A stretch of 64,000 bases of DNA from Gammaproteobacteria bacterium. Lineage in GTDB: Bacteria > Pseudomonadota > Gammaproteobacteria > HK1. Below are positions 26,797 through 34,850 of the stretch, one piece after another (within the stretch, counting starts at the first letter, position 1; every line of letters begins with the position of its first letter). Below the pieces are notes generated by a model that was not told the origin of the DNA, ran no database searches, and saw only the letters and a list, made by a program, of their open reading frames with translations. The stretch is from positions 62,001 to 126,000 of the forward strand of contig JAJFJT010000015.1 in assembly GCA_021773795.1 (NCBI GenBank). The letters are read 5' to 3'. The position numbers and the translations under genes are program-made.

Positions 26797-27755
26797 GTCA
26801 ACGCCCCACCACAACTACTGCCCTGCCCCGCGGTACATCCATAACAATGGTTGTAGACCTGAATGGGCAAGCCTGGGAGTTTGGCACCCAACAATTCCGA
26901 AAGATGGGGCTGGGGAGTGCCGTTGAAATGCAAGGGCACCCCGAGCATCTGGTTAAAATCACAATCATAGACATGGCCCTGCCAGTCCACGCTCAACTGG
27001 CTGCGGCACATGACATTCTTCAAATTTTCAGGGCGGTGGGCATCCCGTAACAAATCCACATATCTCTGTAGTTTCCCCTTGGAAATCAAGGTACTACCAA
27101 AACGACCTACGGGCAGATTGGCAAGTGCATGGAGGGCATTGAAGTAAATACCATAACGCTCATCCAGGACTCGCTTGTAGTCCGCCTCCAACTCGTTCTG
27201 GGCGGGGGGTAAGGTGGCACCCTGGGGATTATAGATAAGATCGAGCTCAAGCCCGGTTCCGGCCTTCCCGTAGCCCAGATAATTAAGCCGCTGCAACATA
27301 CGGATACTGGAATCAAAGACCCCGTCACCGCGTTGTGCATCGACATTCTCTTCCAGGTAACAGGGCAAGGAGGCAACGATATCCACCTGTTGATCCGCGA
27401 GAAATTCAGCGAGATCCTCGTATCCTGGCTCTTCAAGTATGGTGAGGTTGCAACGGTCGATGACTCGCACCCCCATCTCCCGGGCGCTCTCCACCAGATA
27501 ACGAAAATGGGCGTTCATCTCCGGGGCACCGCCGGTAAGATCGATGGCCCCTGCCCCCGATAACTTTAGAAAACGAAGCACCAGATCCACTGTTTCCCGA
27601 TCCATCTCCTCCTTTCGTCGAGGGCTGGCGGCCACATGGCAATGCAGGCAGGAGAGATTGCAGCGGTAACCCAGATTGATCTGCAGCGTATCCAACTCTC
27701 TACGGCGGATGGCCGGAAAATCAGTTTCTGTAATATGGGGCAAGACGTCGTGCAT
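26793..27755 (-). CDS. arsS: Arsenosugar biosynthesis radical SAM protein ArsS
   Basis: ATG 27755 is preceded by GAGGAA and gives 320 residues. The radical SAM cluster motif is C32-x3-C36-x2-C39 (CNLSCLHC), followed by SAM contacts (IDLTGGAPEMN). The C-terminal domain has ArsS-type cysteines: CRSQLSVDWQGHVYDCDFNQ, then CYGCTAGQGSSCGG. ArsS is thought to attach the deoxyadenosyl group of SAM to dimethylarsenite as the first step to arsenosugars. The methyltransferase ArsM, which makes the substrate, is not in the window. The gene leads the three-gene unit. Confidence 0.9.
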   Translation of the reverse strand: MHDVLPHITETDFPAIRRRELDTLQINLGYRCNLSCLHCHVAASPRRKEEMDRETVDLVLRFLKLSGAGAIDLTGGAPEMNAHFRYLVESAREMGVRVIDRCNLTILEEPGYEDLAEFLADQQVDIVASLPCYLEENVDAQRGDGVFDSSIRMLQRLNYLGYGKAGTGLELDLIYNPQGATLPPAQNELEADYKRVLDERYGIYFNALHALANLPVGRFGSTLISKGKLQRYVDLLRDAHRPENLKNVMCRSQLSVDWQGHVYDCDFNQMLGVPLHFNGTPQPHLSELLGAKLPGLPIQVYNHCYGCTAGQGSSCGGALT

Positions 27756-27833
27756 CGATATTCCTCTGTGTGGACGTGGATAGTAACGGTGCTTAGAGGA
27801 GTACGCCACGTGGAAGGTTCCCTGATCCGGGGA

Positions 27834-27988
27834 GTCTGTTGGATATAGGCGTCCGTAGCGAGGGAAAGCTGTATTGAGACAGATTTTTTGGTCGTTTGGG
27901 GATAATAGTCAGTCTATTAGACGAAAAGGACCGGGAAATATGGCCAATAGAGCTTTTCCGCAGTAGGGCAGTCCTATATCCAACAGAC
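27834..27988. repeat. 155-bp imperfect palindrome (MITE-like element)
   Basis: A perfect 16-bp terminal inverted repeat (27834-27849 and 27973-27988, GTCTGTTGGATATAGG) bounds an interior whose two halves also mirror each other in part: GGAAAGCTGTATTG on the left faces CGGAAAAGCTCTATTG read from the right, and the centre GTCTATTAGAC is itself palindromic. The whole could fold into one long hairpin. It contains no gene. It lies between arsS and tRNA-Ala; no target duplication is obvious. Confidence 0.65.
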
Positions 27989-28043
27989 CACTGATAGAAG
28001 CTATGGCAGCGCTGATAACTGCGCGGTAGAATAGCGCGCCTGT

Positions 28044-28119
<76 letters not shown>

Positions 28120-28158
28120 ATTTCCCTTCCTGATCTTTCCCGGGTGGATTTCCGGCAA

Positions 28159-28692
28159 TCAACCCTGCGATATCTGGCCCAGCTTACGGGGAGTCACAAA
28201 GTGCTCCAATTCCCATTTCGCTGCGGCCGTTTCCTGCCACGACGACAAGTTGGCTTTCAGTATTGCCAAACCCGCGGTGGGATACTTGTTGCCCAACTCG
28301 GCACACAACCGCAGCTCCCCACTTTCCACTAACTGCCTGGCTAACTGCTGCATACCTGGATTATGAGCGATAACCATCAGAGAAGCGGGAGTGGCCTCCG
28401 CCTGATGGATACAGCCGAGAATGGTAGCTGGGCTTGCGAGGTAAAGTGCCTTGTCAAAGTGCACCCGTGGTAACTGCGGCAACTCGGCCAATACCCCTGC
28501 CAGAGTTTCACGCGCACGACAGGCCGGAGAGCAGAGTATTTGCTCTGGCACCAATTGCTGCTGACGGAGAAAGTCCCCTATGCACTGCGCGCCCTTGCGA
28601 CCTCGCTGGTTGAGGGGTCGGTCAAAATCCGGACAAGCCGGATCTCCCCAGTCGGACTTGGCATGGCGCAGCAAATAGAGTCGGGCATTCAC
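28159..28692 (-). CDS. sixA: SixA-like phosphohistidine phosphatase (histidine phosphatase family)
   Basis: The 177-residue protein has the phosphoglycerate-mutase-like catalytic start LYLLRHAKSDWGDPACPDFD, where the RHA His is the phosphate acceptor, then RPLNQRGRKGAQCIGDFL, ILCSPACRARETLAGVL and the second catalytic His in LMVIAHNPGMQQLA. This pattern matches SixA, which removes phosphate from phosphohistidine on signalling proteins. Here it lies just downstream of ppk1 on the same strand (33 bp gap), so a role in phosphate handling is possible. The substrate is not proven by sequence. Confidence 0.82.
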   Translation of the reverse strand: MNARLYLLRHAKSDWGDPACPDFDRPLNQRGRKGAQCIGDFLRQQQLVPEQILCSPACRARETLAGVLAELPQLPRVHFDKALYLASPATILGCIHQAEATPASLMVIAHNPGMQQLARQLVESGELRLCAELGNKYPTAGLAILKANLSSWQETAAAKWELEHFVTPRKLGQISQG

Positions 28693-28725
28693 TGGTTCAC
28701 AAGCCGCCCTAATTCAGCTAGCCCG

Positions 28726-31035
28726 TTAGCGGCGCCCATCTCCCCCGCGGCGGCGTGCAACCCCCTTGGGTTTTCTTTTGCGCAGGCGGGTGGCGGAAAA
28801 ATATTGGCGCTGGGCCACCTCAATGAATTTTTGCTGGGCCGAGAGTGTCTCGTTTCCCCGTCCCGGCCGTCGCTGCCGATAACTGCCGTCAGATTGCATA
28901 TCCCAAGCGGTACGATTGTCGTTTAACTGACTCGTAAGGATAAAATCCAGGTCCTCTTGTAACGCGGCTTCCTCCACCGGAATAACCAACTCCACCCGGC
29001 TCTCCAGATTCCGTTTCATCAGATCCGCCGAACCGATAAAATATTCATCTGCCCCACCATTGTGAAAGTGGAAGATCCGCGCATGCTCGAGAAACTGGCC
29101 AACGATACTGATTACCCGGATATTGTCTGAAATGCCGGCAAGCCCCGGTCGCAAACGACAGGTATCACGAACCACCAGTTCTACCCGAACCCCGGCTTGT
29201 GAAGCCTCGTAGAGCGCACGGGTGATGTCCGGGTCCTCCAAGGCGTTGGTTTTAAGCCGGATAAGTCCGCTTTGTGCCTCGGAATGGAGTTCGATTTCCC
29301 GCTTAATCTTATCCAGCAACGACTGTTTGAGCACCTTGGGTGCCGGCAGTAACTTCCCGTAATTACGTTTTGGCTTGTACCCCGTGGTCAGGTAGTTGAA
29401 CAGTTCGGTCAGCCCTTCGCCAATCTCCGGATCACAGGTAAGCACCCCGAGGTCCGAGTACAAACGTGCGGTGCCGGCATGATAGTTACCAGTGCCCACA
29501 TGAGCGTAGCGCCGTAAACCTTCATAGTCCCTGCGCACCACCAGACAAACCTTGGAATGAGTCTTGAGACCCACCACACCATAGGTCACATTGATGCCAA
29601 CCGTTTCCAGTCGATTCGCCCATCTGATGTTAGCGGCCTCATCAAAGCGCGCCTTCAACTCCACCACCACCGAGACATGCTTGCCGTTGCGTGCCGCATT
29701 CACCAGATAGTCGATGATCCGCGTATCCGCCGAGGTTCGGTAGAGAGTGAGTTTTATCGCCAGTACCTTTGGATCCGTGCTGGCCTCTTTGACAAAGCGT
29801 TCCACCGAGGTGGCAAAGGATTCGTAGGGGTGTTGCAAAAGAATGGGGCCAACGTCACGAATAATATGAAAAATATTTCGGGAATCGTGCAGCTTGGCAT
29901 TTTCCACCGGGTGATGCTCCACATCGTGGAGTTCCGGACCACCCAAACCTGCAAGGCTCATCAGATCCCCCATGCCCAGCACGGTGTTTTCAAAATAAAC
30001 ATCTGATTCCTCATCCAGACCCAGTTCAGCAGCCAGCATTCCCCGGTGCAGCGCCGTCATATTCTTGGTGACTTCAAGACGCACCATGGGCGAGAATTTG
30101 CGATCTCGTAGCTCCGTTTCGATCATGTCGAGCAAATCATCTGCAAGCTCTTCATCCTGCTCGGTATTAGCATTCCGTGTAACCCGAAACAATTCACAGG
30201 AGACCACTTCCATCCCCGGAAACAGGAAATCAAGATTGTGCCCCATGACCTCTTCCACCGGGATGAAACAATCGCGCTCACCGACACGCAGAAAACGCGG
30301 GATGCCGTTGCCCTGCGGCACCTTCAATCGTGCCAGTAGCAACTCTTCCTCACCCGGATGCCTCAAGGTCACCAGCAGGTTAAGAGAGAGATTGGAAAGA
30401 AATGGGAAGGGATGAGCCGGATCCATCGCTTGTGGGGTGATTAGCGGAAATATATCGGTGCGGAAATGCTCCCGCATGGCGGCCTGCTCTTCCTCGTTCA
30501 GATCGCGGTAGCAGGCAGGCAACTGGATGCCCTCCTTCTCCAGCATTCGACGCAGTTGCAAGAAAGTCTGGTGCTTGCCCTTTTGCAATTCCAGCACCAC
30601 CGCACGGCACTCGTCGATCTGCTGTTGCGGGGTACGCCCGTCGATGGTGGGCTCGTGGGCGCCGGCGGCAACCAGATGCTTGAGACCGCCGATACGTTTC
30701 ATGAAGAACTCGTCAAGATTGGAGTCGACGATGGAAAGGAATTTCACCCGTTCACCAAGGAGCGTACGCCGATCCTGGGCCTCGTGTAGCACCCGCTTGT
30801 TAAAATTCAGCCAGGTCAGCTCACGATTCAGATAAAGCTGAGGACTATCCAGGTCGATATCGGATGCGGCCTTTCCTGCCACCTCGGCAATGCCCTTCTC
30901 CTTAACGTCTAACGGTTCAGCCTTCCCAGGCTCAACTTTTTCCTCTAGCGCAGACATCTCCCCTTCCTTGGCTGAGGAAATGATAGTGTCCAGGATTTCC
31001 GTTACGCTTGTTACAGATTTTTCTTTGGCTGCCAT
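28726..31035 (-). CDS. ppk1: Polyphosphate kinase 1
   Basis: PPK1 (769 residues) makes long polyphosphate chains from ATP at the membrane. The usual protein has about 690 residues; here an N-terminal, charged and probably disordered extension of some 60 residues precedes the conserved start (YLNRELTWLNFNKRVLHEAQ). The autophosphorylated His is H493 in GLKTHSKVCLVV, and the second phospholipase-D-like His lies in FHFHNGGADEYFIGSADLMK. It lies between ppk2 and sixA, with 53 bp to ppk2. Confidence 0.96.
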   Translation of the reverse strand: MAAKEKSVTSVTEILDTIISSAKEGEMSALEEKVEPGKAEPLDVKEKGIAEVAGKAASDIDLDSPQLYLNRELTWLNFNKRVLHEAQDRRTLLGERVKFLSIVDSNLDEFFMKRIGGLKHLVAAGAHEPTIDGRTPQQQIDECRAVVLELQKGKHQTFLQLRRMLEKEGIQLPACYRDLNEEEQAAMREHFRTDIFPLITPQAMDPAHPFPFLSNLSLNLLVTLRHPGEEELLLARLKVPQGNGIPRFLRVGERDCFIPVEEVMGHNLDFLFPGMEVVSCELFRVTRNANTEQDEELADDLLDMIETELRDRKFSPMVRLEVTKNMTALHRGMLAAELGLDEESDVYFENTVLGMGDLMSLAGLGGPELHDVEHHPVENAKLHDSRNIFHIIRDVGPILLQHPYESFATSVERFVKEASTDPKVLAIKLTLYRTSADTRIIDYLVNAARNGKHVSVVVELKARFDEAANIRWANRLETVGINVTYGVVGLKTHSKVCLVVRRDYEGLRRYAHVGTGNYHAGTARLYSDLGVLTCDPEIGEGLTELFNYLTTGYKPKRNYGKLLPAPKVLKQSLLDKIKREIELHSEAQSGLIRLKTNALEDPDITRALYEASQAGVRVELVVRDTCRLRPGLAGISDNIRVISIVGQFLEHARIFHFHNGGADEYFIGSADLMKRNLESRVELVIPVEEAALQEDLDFILTSQLNDNRTAWDMQSDGSYRQRRPGRGNETLSAQQKFIEVAQRQYFSATRLRKRKPKGVARRRGGDGRR

Positions 31036-31088
31036 TTTAGCTTCTCTCTTTTCCTATAGTTGGGACGCGCTAGGCCGATCATGCGTAA

Positions 31089-31976
31089 TCAGTAGGCGTC
31101 GGGAACAAAACTCTGGTCGCTCATGGGGGGGCGCACATAGCCGGTATCCCCTTGCCGTGGTGGCAGTTTTATCCGCTTGGGCGTCATGTCCTCGTAGGGA
31201 ATCATGGCCAGCAGGTGCCGGATACAATTAAGCCGGGCGCGCTTTTTCACATCGGCATCCACCACATACCAGGGTGCCTGTTTGATATCAGTATGGGCAA
31301 AAAGATCATCCTTCGCCCGGGAGTACTCCGCCCATCTGGAACGGGATTCCAGGTCCATCGGACTCAGTTTCCAGTGCTTGGTGGGATCACCAATGCGTGA
31401 CTGGAAACGCCGCTCCTGCTCCTCGTCACTGACCGAAAACCAGTACTTAATCAGGATGGTTCCGGAACGCACCAGCATACGTTCAAATTCCGGGCAGGAA
31501 CGCAGGAATTCCCAGTATTCCTCATCAGAGCAAAACCCCATCACCCGCTCTACGCCCCCGCGGTTATACCAGCTCCGATCAAACAGAACCATCTCGCCAG
31601 CTGCAGGAAGATGGGGAACATAGCGCTGAAAATACCACTGGCTCTTTTCCCGTTCCGTCGGTGTCCCCAGGGCCACCACTCGACAAACACGCGGATTCAG
31701 GCTTTGGGTAATACGCTTGATCACCCCGCCCTTCCCCGCCGCATCCCGACCCTCAAAAATAACCACTGCCTTCAGGCCAGAATGCTTGATCCATTCCTGC
31801 AGCTTGACCAGCTCTATCTGGAGCTTGAGCAACTCCTTCTCATAGAGATTGTTCTTGATCTTCTTCCTTTTCCTTGCCAAGGCGGCCTCTGTCTTGATTT
31901 CACTGTTTGGCGCGACCCGAACCTGGCTTGGCACTTTGCTCCGCACACTTTTTTTTCTTCCCTCTAACTTGGCCAT
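31089..31976 (-). CDS. ppk2: Polyphosphate kinase 2
   Basis: PPK2 (295 residues) uses polyphosphate to phosphorylate nucleotides, or the reverse. The P-loop is GRDAAGKGG (76-84), the Walker B region DRSWYNRGG begins at D133 and the lid-module sequence RRFQSRIGDPTKHWKLSPMD follows. Single-domain proteins with this core are PPK2 class I, which mostly use nucleoside diphosphates, but preference for ADP or GDP cannot be read off. The N-terminus is very basic. It lies directly ahead of ppk1. Confidence 0.95.
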   Translation of the reverse strand: MAKLEGRKKSVRSKVPSQVRVAPNSEIKTEAALARKRKKIKNNLYEKELLKLQIELVKLQEWIKHSGLKAVVIFEGRDAAGKGGVIKRITQSLNPRVCRVVALGTPTEREKSQWYFQRYVPHLPAAGEMVLFDRSWYNRGGVERVMGFCSDEEYWEFLRSCPEFERMLVRSGTILIKYWFSVSDEEQERRFQSRIGDPTKHWKLSPMDLESRSRWAEYSRAKDDLFAHTDIKQAPWYVVDADVKKRARLNCIRHLLAMIPYEDMTPKRIKLPPRQGDTGYVRPPMSDQSFVPDAY

Positions 31977-32154
31977 AAATATTTAACCTCATGCAAAATA
32001 GCTGCCGCAAAGGCAGATGATGAAAGGAGGACGCATTCCCGCAGAAGCCGCCTTGAGAACATTAATAAATATCATAAATCCATCTTATATGGAATACCTG
32101 CCCGCCTGTCTCGGCAAGTTCCCGAGCAAATATGAAACGGGTTTGCGATGCTTA

Positions 32155-33711
32155 TTACCAGAAAGGTTTACACTCACTGAACTTCTTGAGCGCGCACTCG
32201 GCCCGGCGAAGCAACCGGGTCCTTTTCTGCATATGCCACCCCAGAACCACGCCCGCGGAAAAGTGAAGCCCCGCTTCCGGGCGATCCGACGCCTCATCAG
32301 CCAAATCGGACAATAATTTGCGCGCATTTGCCACATCATTCAGGTGGCCCAGCGCATCCTGCAAACGCCCGGCGGCGGCAAGAAAAGGCTTTGTCCGCTT
32401 GGCCGGATACAAGGACTGGAATCCCCGGGCCGCGTAACGCAATTTTTTTAGCTCAATACGCAAACGGTGACGCCCTTCGTCCGTTTTTGACTGAAAATTC
32501 TTCGCCCTTCGAGACACGCGCAAAAAATTCTTGGCCAATACCTCTTGTGCAAAAGCCCTAGCTGGTTTAACAAGCGCCCTTTCGTTCCGCTCGGCAGAAG
32601 TGTACTGCTCTCGCAGCCTGAACAGCCATAGCCCAAAGGCAAGCAGAAATTGGGTGCAGCGCGGAGATCGAAAAACGTTCGCCACCGCTAAAGCATTCAC
32701 TCCTCTTAAAACCTCCAAATGCGCGAGCAGGGGTTGCAATGAAGGCTCCTTCTCCAAACCACACTTGACCTCCTCAACCAACTCGGATTGCAATACTGCC
32801 CAGTCCCTGAGCGGAGCAAAAGCATGGTGTAACCATTTCAATTCAGTCCGCAACCAGTGAGTATCGTCGTTGGGAAACTGCTTGCGAAAGAGCCCTTCAA
32901 AAGTACGCAGACGACGCAAGGCCACCCGTGCCTGATGAACGGCTTCGTTTTCTGCACCGTGCAGCAGACCGGTCTCATTGCTGACAAGATGTTCAAGCCC
33001 GTTCTGCATGATCTGCATCAGGACCATGCCAGTATTTGCATCGGCAGGGAGCAGCACGGGCTTACCCTTAACGGCACCCAAAGGCTGCCCCGTCAGCCGG
33101 GCATAACCGCGCTCGGCCTTACTCAGTGTCGAAAGTTGAAGGGGTAGGTGCTGGTTAATTTCCAGCGCCAGGTCAAAGAGTCCCGCCGGATCGCCTTGTA
33201 CTAATTCAAGCTCCAGTTCGCACAGAGCCTCACACTGATCGCCGATACAAATTTCCCCGCGATCAAGGTCAAGACGAAGCCGCGTACCTCCGGGCGTTAA
33301 CAAAGGCCAACTGATGCGCTGAAATCGAGTTTCAAAAAGCGGGGAAAAACCTGACTTGCCCAATCGTCTAAGCCGGCGCCGCACCTTGGAATCAGGAATT
33401 GTACCTAGATCTGGCACGGGCTCCGCCAGTCTTGATTCATATTCACCACGGAATTCCAGCCCCCCCAAACGCTCCTTGCGGGATTTAACACACTGGATAA
33501 TCCCGTCCTCATCGTACCGAAGGCGAAGACTCAATCCCCGCTTACGCAAATCGTAAGTGGCCGTATCAAAATAGCAGGTACGAAGATGGGTAGTTGTGGC
33601 CACTCCCGTCGCCAAATGCTGAATTACGGGCAGTTCCCGTAAACCATCGTAAGCCGCTGGGGTGCACAACAGCTTTAGCTCAATCTCCTGTCCAGTGGTG
33701 TTTGCGTCCAT
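32155..33711 (-). CDS. CYTH and CHAD domain-containing protein
   Basis: The 518-residue protein has an N-terminal CYTH (triphosphate tunnel) domain with signature ExExK (EIELKLL, residues 10-16), Arg-rich strands (GLSLRLRYDED, CVKSRKE) and ELELVQGD, and a C-terminal CHAD helical domain of conserved His and basic residues (AVHQARVALRRLRTFEGLFR, GRHRLRIELKKLRYAARGF, LQDALGHLNDVANAR). CYTH domains hydrolyse triphosphate or tripolyphosphate and CHAD domains bind polyphosphate. It completes a polyphosphate cluster with ppk2, ppk1 and sixA on the same strand, about 180 bp ahead of ppk2. Confidence 0.93.
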   Translation of the reverse strand: MDANTTGQEIELKLLCTPAAYDGLRELPVIQHLATGVATTTHLRTCYFDTATYDLRKRGLSLRLRYDEDGIIQCVKSRKERLGGLEFRGEYESRLAEPVPDLGTIPDSKVRRRLRRLGKSGFSPLFETRFQRISWPLLTPGGTRLRLDLDRGEICIGDQCEALCELELELVQGDPAGLFDLALEINQHLPLQLSTLSKAERGYARLTGQPLGAVKGKPVLLPADANTGMVLMQIMQNGLEHLVSNETGLLHGAENEAVHQARVALRRLRTFEGLFRKQFPNDDTHWLRTELKWLHHAFAPLRDWAVLQSELVEEVKCGLEKEPSLQPLLAHLEVLRGVNALAVANVFRSPRCTQFLLAFGLWLFRLREQYTSAERNERALVKPARAFAQEVLAKNFLRVSRRAKNFQSKTDEGRHRLRIELKKLRYAARGFQSLYPAKRTKPFLAAAGRLQDALGHLNDVANARKLLSDLADEASDRPEAGLHFSAGVVLGWHMQKRTRLLRRAECALKKFSECKPFW

Positions 33712-33820
33712 AGGCAGAGAATAACCTATAGTCGGGCGCCGCTAAACACCACTTTTCGCCAACACGCTACATCCCTTTGAAACGGGTCAGCAGCGCCCTC
33801 CTTAAGCCCTCAGCATCACT

Positions 33821-33849
33821 TTGTCTGTGTTCAACACAGCGTGTACTAT
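33821..33849 (+). promoter_or_regulatory. Possible promoter of tRNA-Arg
   Basis: TTGTCT (33821-33826) and TACTAT (33844-33849) are 17 bp apart, placing a start near 33856, just ahead of the tRNA at 33879. The -35 is weak. The rest of the 33712-33878 gap shows nothing else. Confidence 0.4.
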
Positions 33850-33878
33850 GCGCTCGGCTTCACCCAGTATACCTTTGC

Positions 33879-33955
33879 GCCCCGGTAGCTCAGTTGGATA
33901 GAGCGTCCCCCTCCTAAGGGGAAGGCCGGGGGTTCGAATCCTCCCCGGGGCGCCA
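33879..33955 (+). tRNA. tRNA-Arg (anticodon CCT), integration target
   Basis: The 77-nt tRNA is complete: acceptor GCCCCGG/CCGGGGC, D arm AGTTGGATA, anticodon stem TCCCC/GGGGA with loop CTCCTAA (anticodon CCT, reads AGG), T arm with TTCGAAT, discriminator G and encoded CCA. Its 3' half, from within the anticodon stem to just past CCA, is duplicated at 42863-42909. The element has therefore inserted here and the attL copy restores a working tRNA. Confidence 0.95.
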
Positions 33956-33956
33956 T
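33910..33956 (+). repeat. attL of the integrated element
   Basis: These 47 bp are identical to 42863-42909: they begin CCTCCTAAGGGG in the anticodon region and end GGGGCGCCAT one base past the CCA. The flanks differ at both ends (C before and T after here; T before and A after at the right copy), so the repeat length is exact. Integration at a tRNA 3' half is typical of tyrosine integrases. Confidence 0.93.
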
Positions 33957-33978
33957 TCCTTAGGTACAATTGGCAGCG

Positions 33979-33997
33979 GTGCTACCCCGGTGCTACC
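33979..33997. promoter_or_regulatory. Integrase arm-type sites near attL
   Basis: GTGCTACC occurs twice (33979-33986, 33990-33997), 11 bp apart in direct orientation. The same pair with the same spacing lies near attR. Paired direct repeats next to both attachment cores are expected of arm-type sites bound by the N-terminal domain of a tyrosine integrase. Confidence 0.6.
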
Positions 33998-34013
33998 TTT
34001 TGGAGACATAGCC

Positions 34014-34220
34014 ATGGTCCGCAGGGCTCACCGATTTTCCTACCACGGCCGCGACCTCACCCTACGTGAGATCGCGAAAGATGCTGGCCTTAACCTCTGG
34101 ACATTGCGATCTCGCCTCAGCCGCGGCTGGACCATCGAGCGCGCTGCCACCACCAGTACCATCGACCCATCCGAATGCGGCCGCCTGGGCCGTGCAAAAT
34201 CTGGTTGGATCGGCTCATAA
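34014..34220 (+). CDS. Small basic helix-turn-helix-like protein next to attL
   Basis: ATG 34014 follows TGGAG by a suitable spacing and opens a 68-residue, strongly basic protein. The middle (LTLREIAKDAGLNLWTLRSR, then LSRGWTIERAAT) looks like the short DNA-binding module seen at the C-terminus of phage homing-type and AP2-like proteins: a helix-turn-helix followed by a GWSIEKA-like end. I do not recognise the exact family. It is read toward the element's interior, ends at a terminator and lies beside attL, so a role as excision factor or regulator is possible but unproven. Confidence 0.6.
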   Translation: MVRRAHRFSYHGRDLTLREIAKDAGLNLWTLRSRLSRGWTIERAATTSTIDPSECGRLGRAKSGWIGS

Positions 34221-34249
34221 AAAAACCCACCATTTGAAGCGGGTTTTTT
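34220..34249. terminator. Bidirectional terminator
   Basis: AAAAAACCC (34220-34228) pairs with GGGTTTTTT (34241-34249) around a 12-nt loop. Each strand ends in a T run, so it can stop the small HTH gene from the left and the tail-Z gene from the right. Confidence 0.8.
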
Positions 34250-34280
34250 ATACATCCGGTTTCCCGGGAAACGGCGAGGG

Positions 34281-34850
34281 TTAGCGCGGCCTCATCAGCT
34301 TTTTGATCCGGAACTCGAACTCGTGCTTGAGGAAAGCGGGATACTTGGAGCGCATGACATCGCGCTGAACTCTCTGGACGATGCTTGTTGCCCCAGGTAG
34401 TAGCGGGATGGTCTGCTTCTTGATAGGAAGGCGCGCCCTCCCCTTGCGTTTGAACACGGTACGCCCGCCACCTGGCATGGTGGCAAAAAAGCCGCCAGGT
34501 ACAAAGTGGCCGCCGGCCTTTACCCCGTGTTTATTCTGTTTTCCGCCAGCTGCACGAACGCTGATTCCGCGCACACCCAGCCACAGGCGCGCCCATGTGT
34601 TCGAGGGGCTGGCAAGGCGGATCCGGATACGGCGGCGGATGAGCTTTTGCTGGACACCGCTCTCGTCCGAGACCTCGCGCACAATATCCGTGCGCGCCTT
34701 CCTTACCGTTTTGTTGAGCGCTGCAGAAATAGCCTGGGTGGCCACCTTGTTGGCCTTTGGGCCGAACAAGCGTAGCGTGCGCTTGAACTCCCGCTCATCG
34801 ATCTCAAACTCAGCTTTTACACTGAGCCGTCCCGGGATTTGAATCGCCAT
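34281..34850 (-). CDS. Phage minor tail protein Z-like
   Basis: The 189-residue basic protein resembles minor tail protein Z of lambda-like phages: FEIDEREFKRTLRLFGPKAN, ATQAISAALNKTVRKARTDI and VREVSDESGVQQKLIRRRIR, then a Gly-rich part (GGHFVPGGFFATMPGGGRTV). Protein Z helps finish the tail end that joins the head. Its ATG shares an A with the stop of the tape-measure-like gene (TGATG), so the two are coupled. No other tail genes are seen, so its job in this element is unclear. Confidence 0.7.
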   Translation of the reverse strand: MAIQIPGRLSVKAEFEIDEREFKRTLRLFGPKANKVATQAISAALNKTVRKARTDIVREVSDESGVQQKLIRRRIRIRLASPSNTWARLWLGVRGISVRAAGGKQNKHGVKAGGHFVPGGFFATMPGGGRTVFKRKGRARLPIKKQTIPLLPGATSIVQRVQRDVMRSKYPAFLKHEFEFRIKKLMRPR

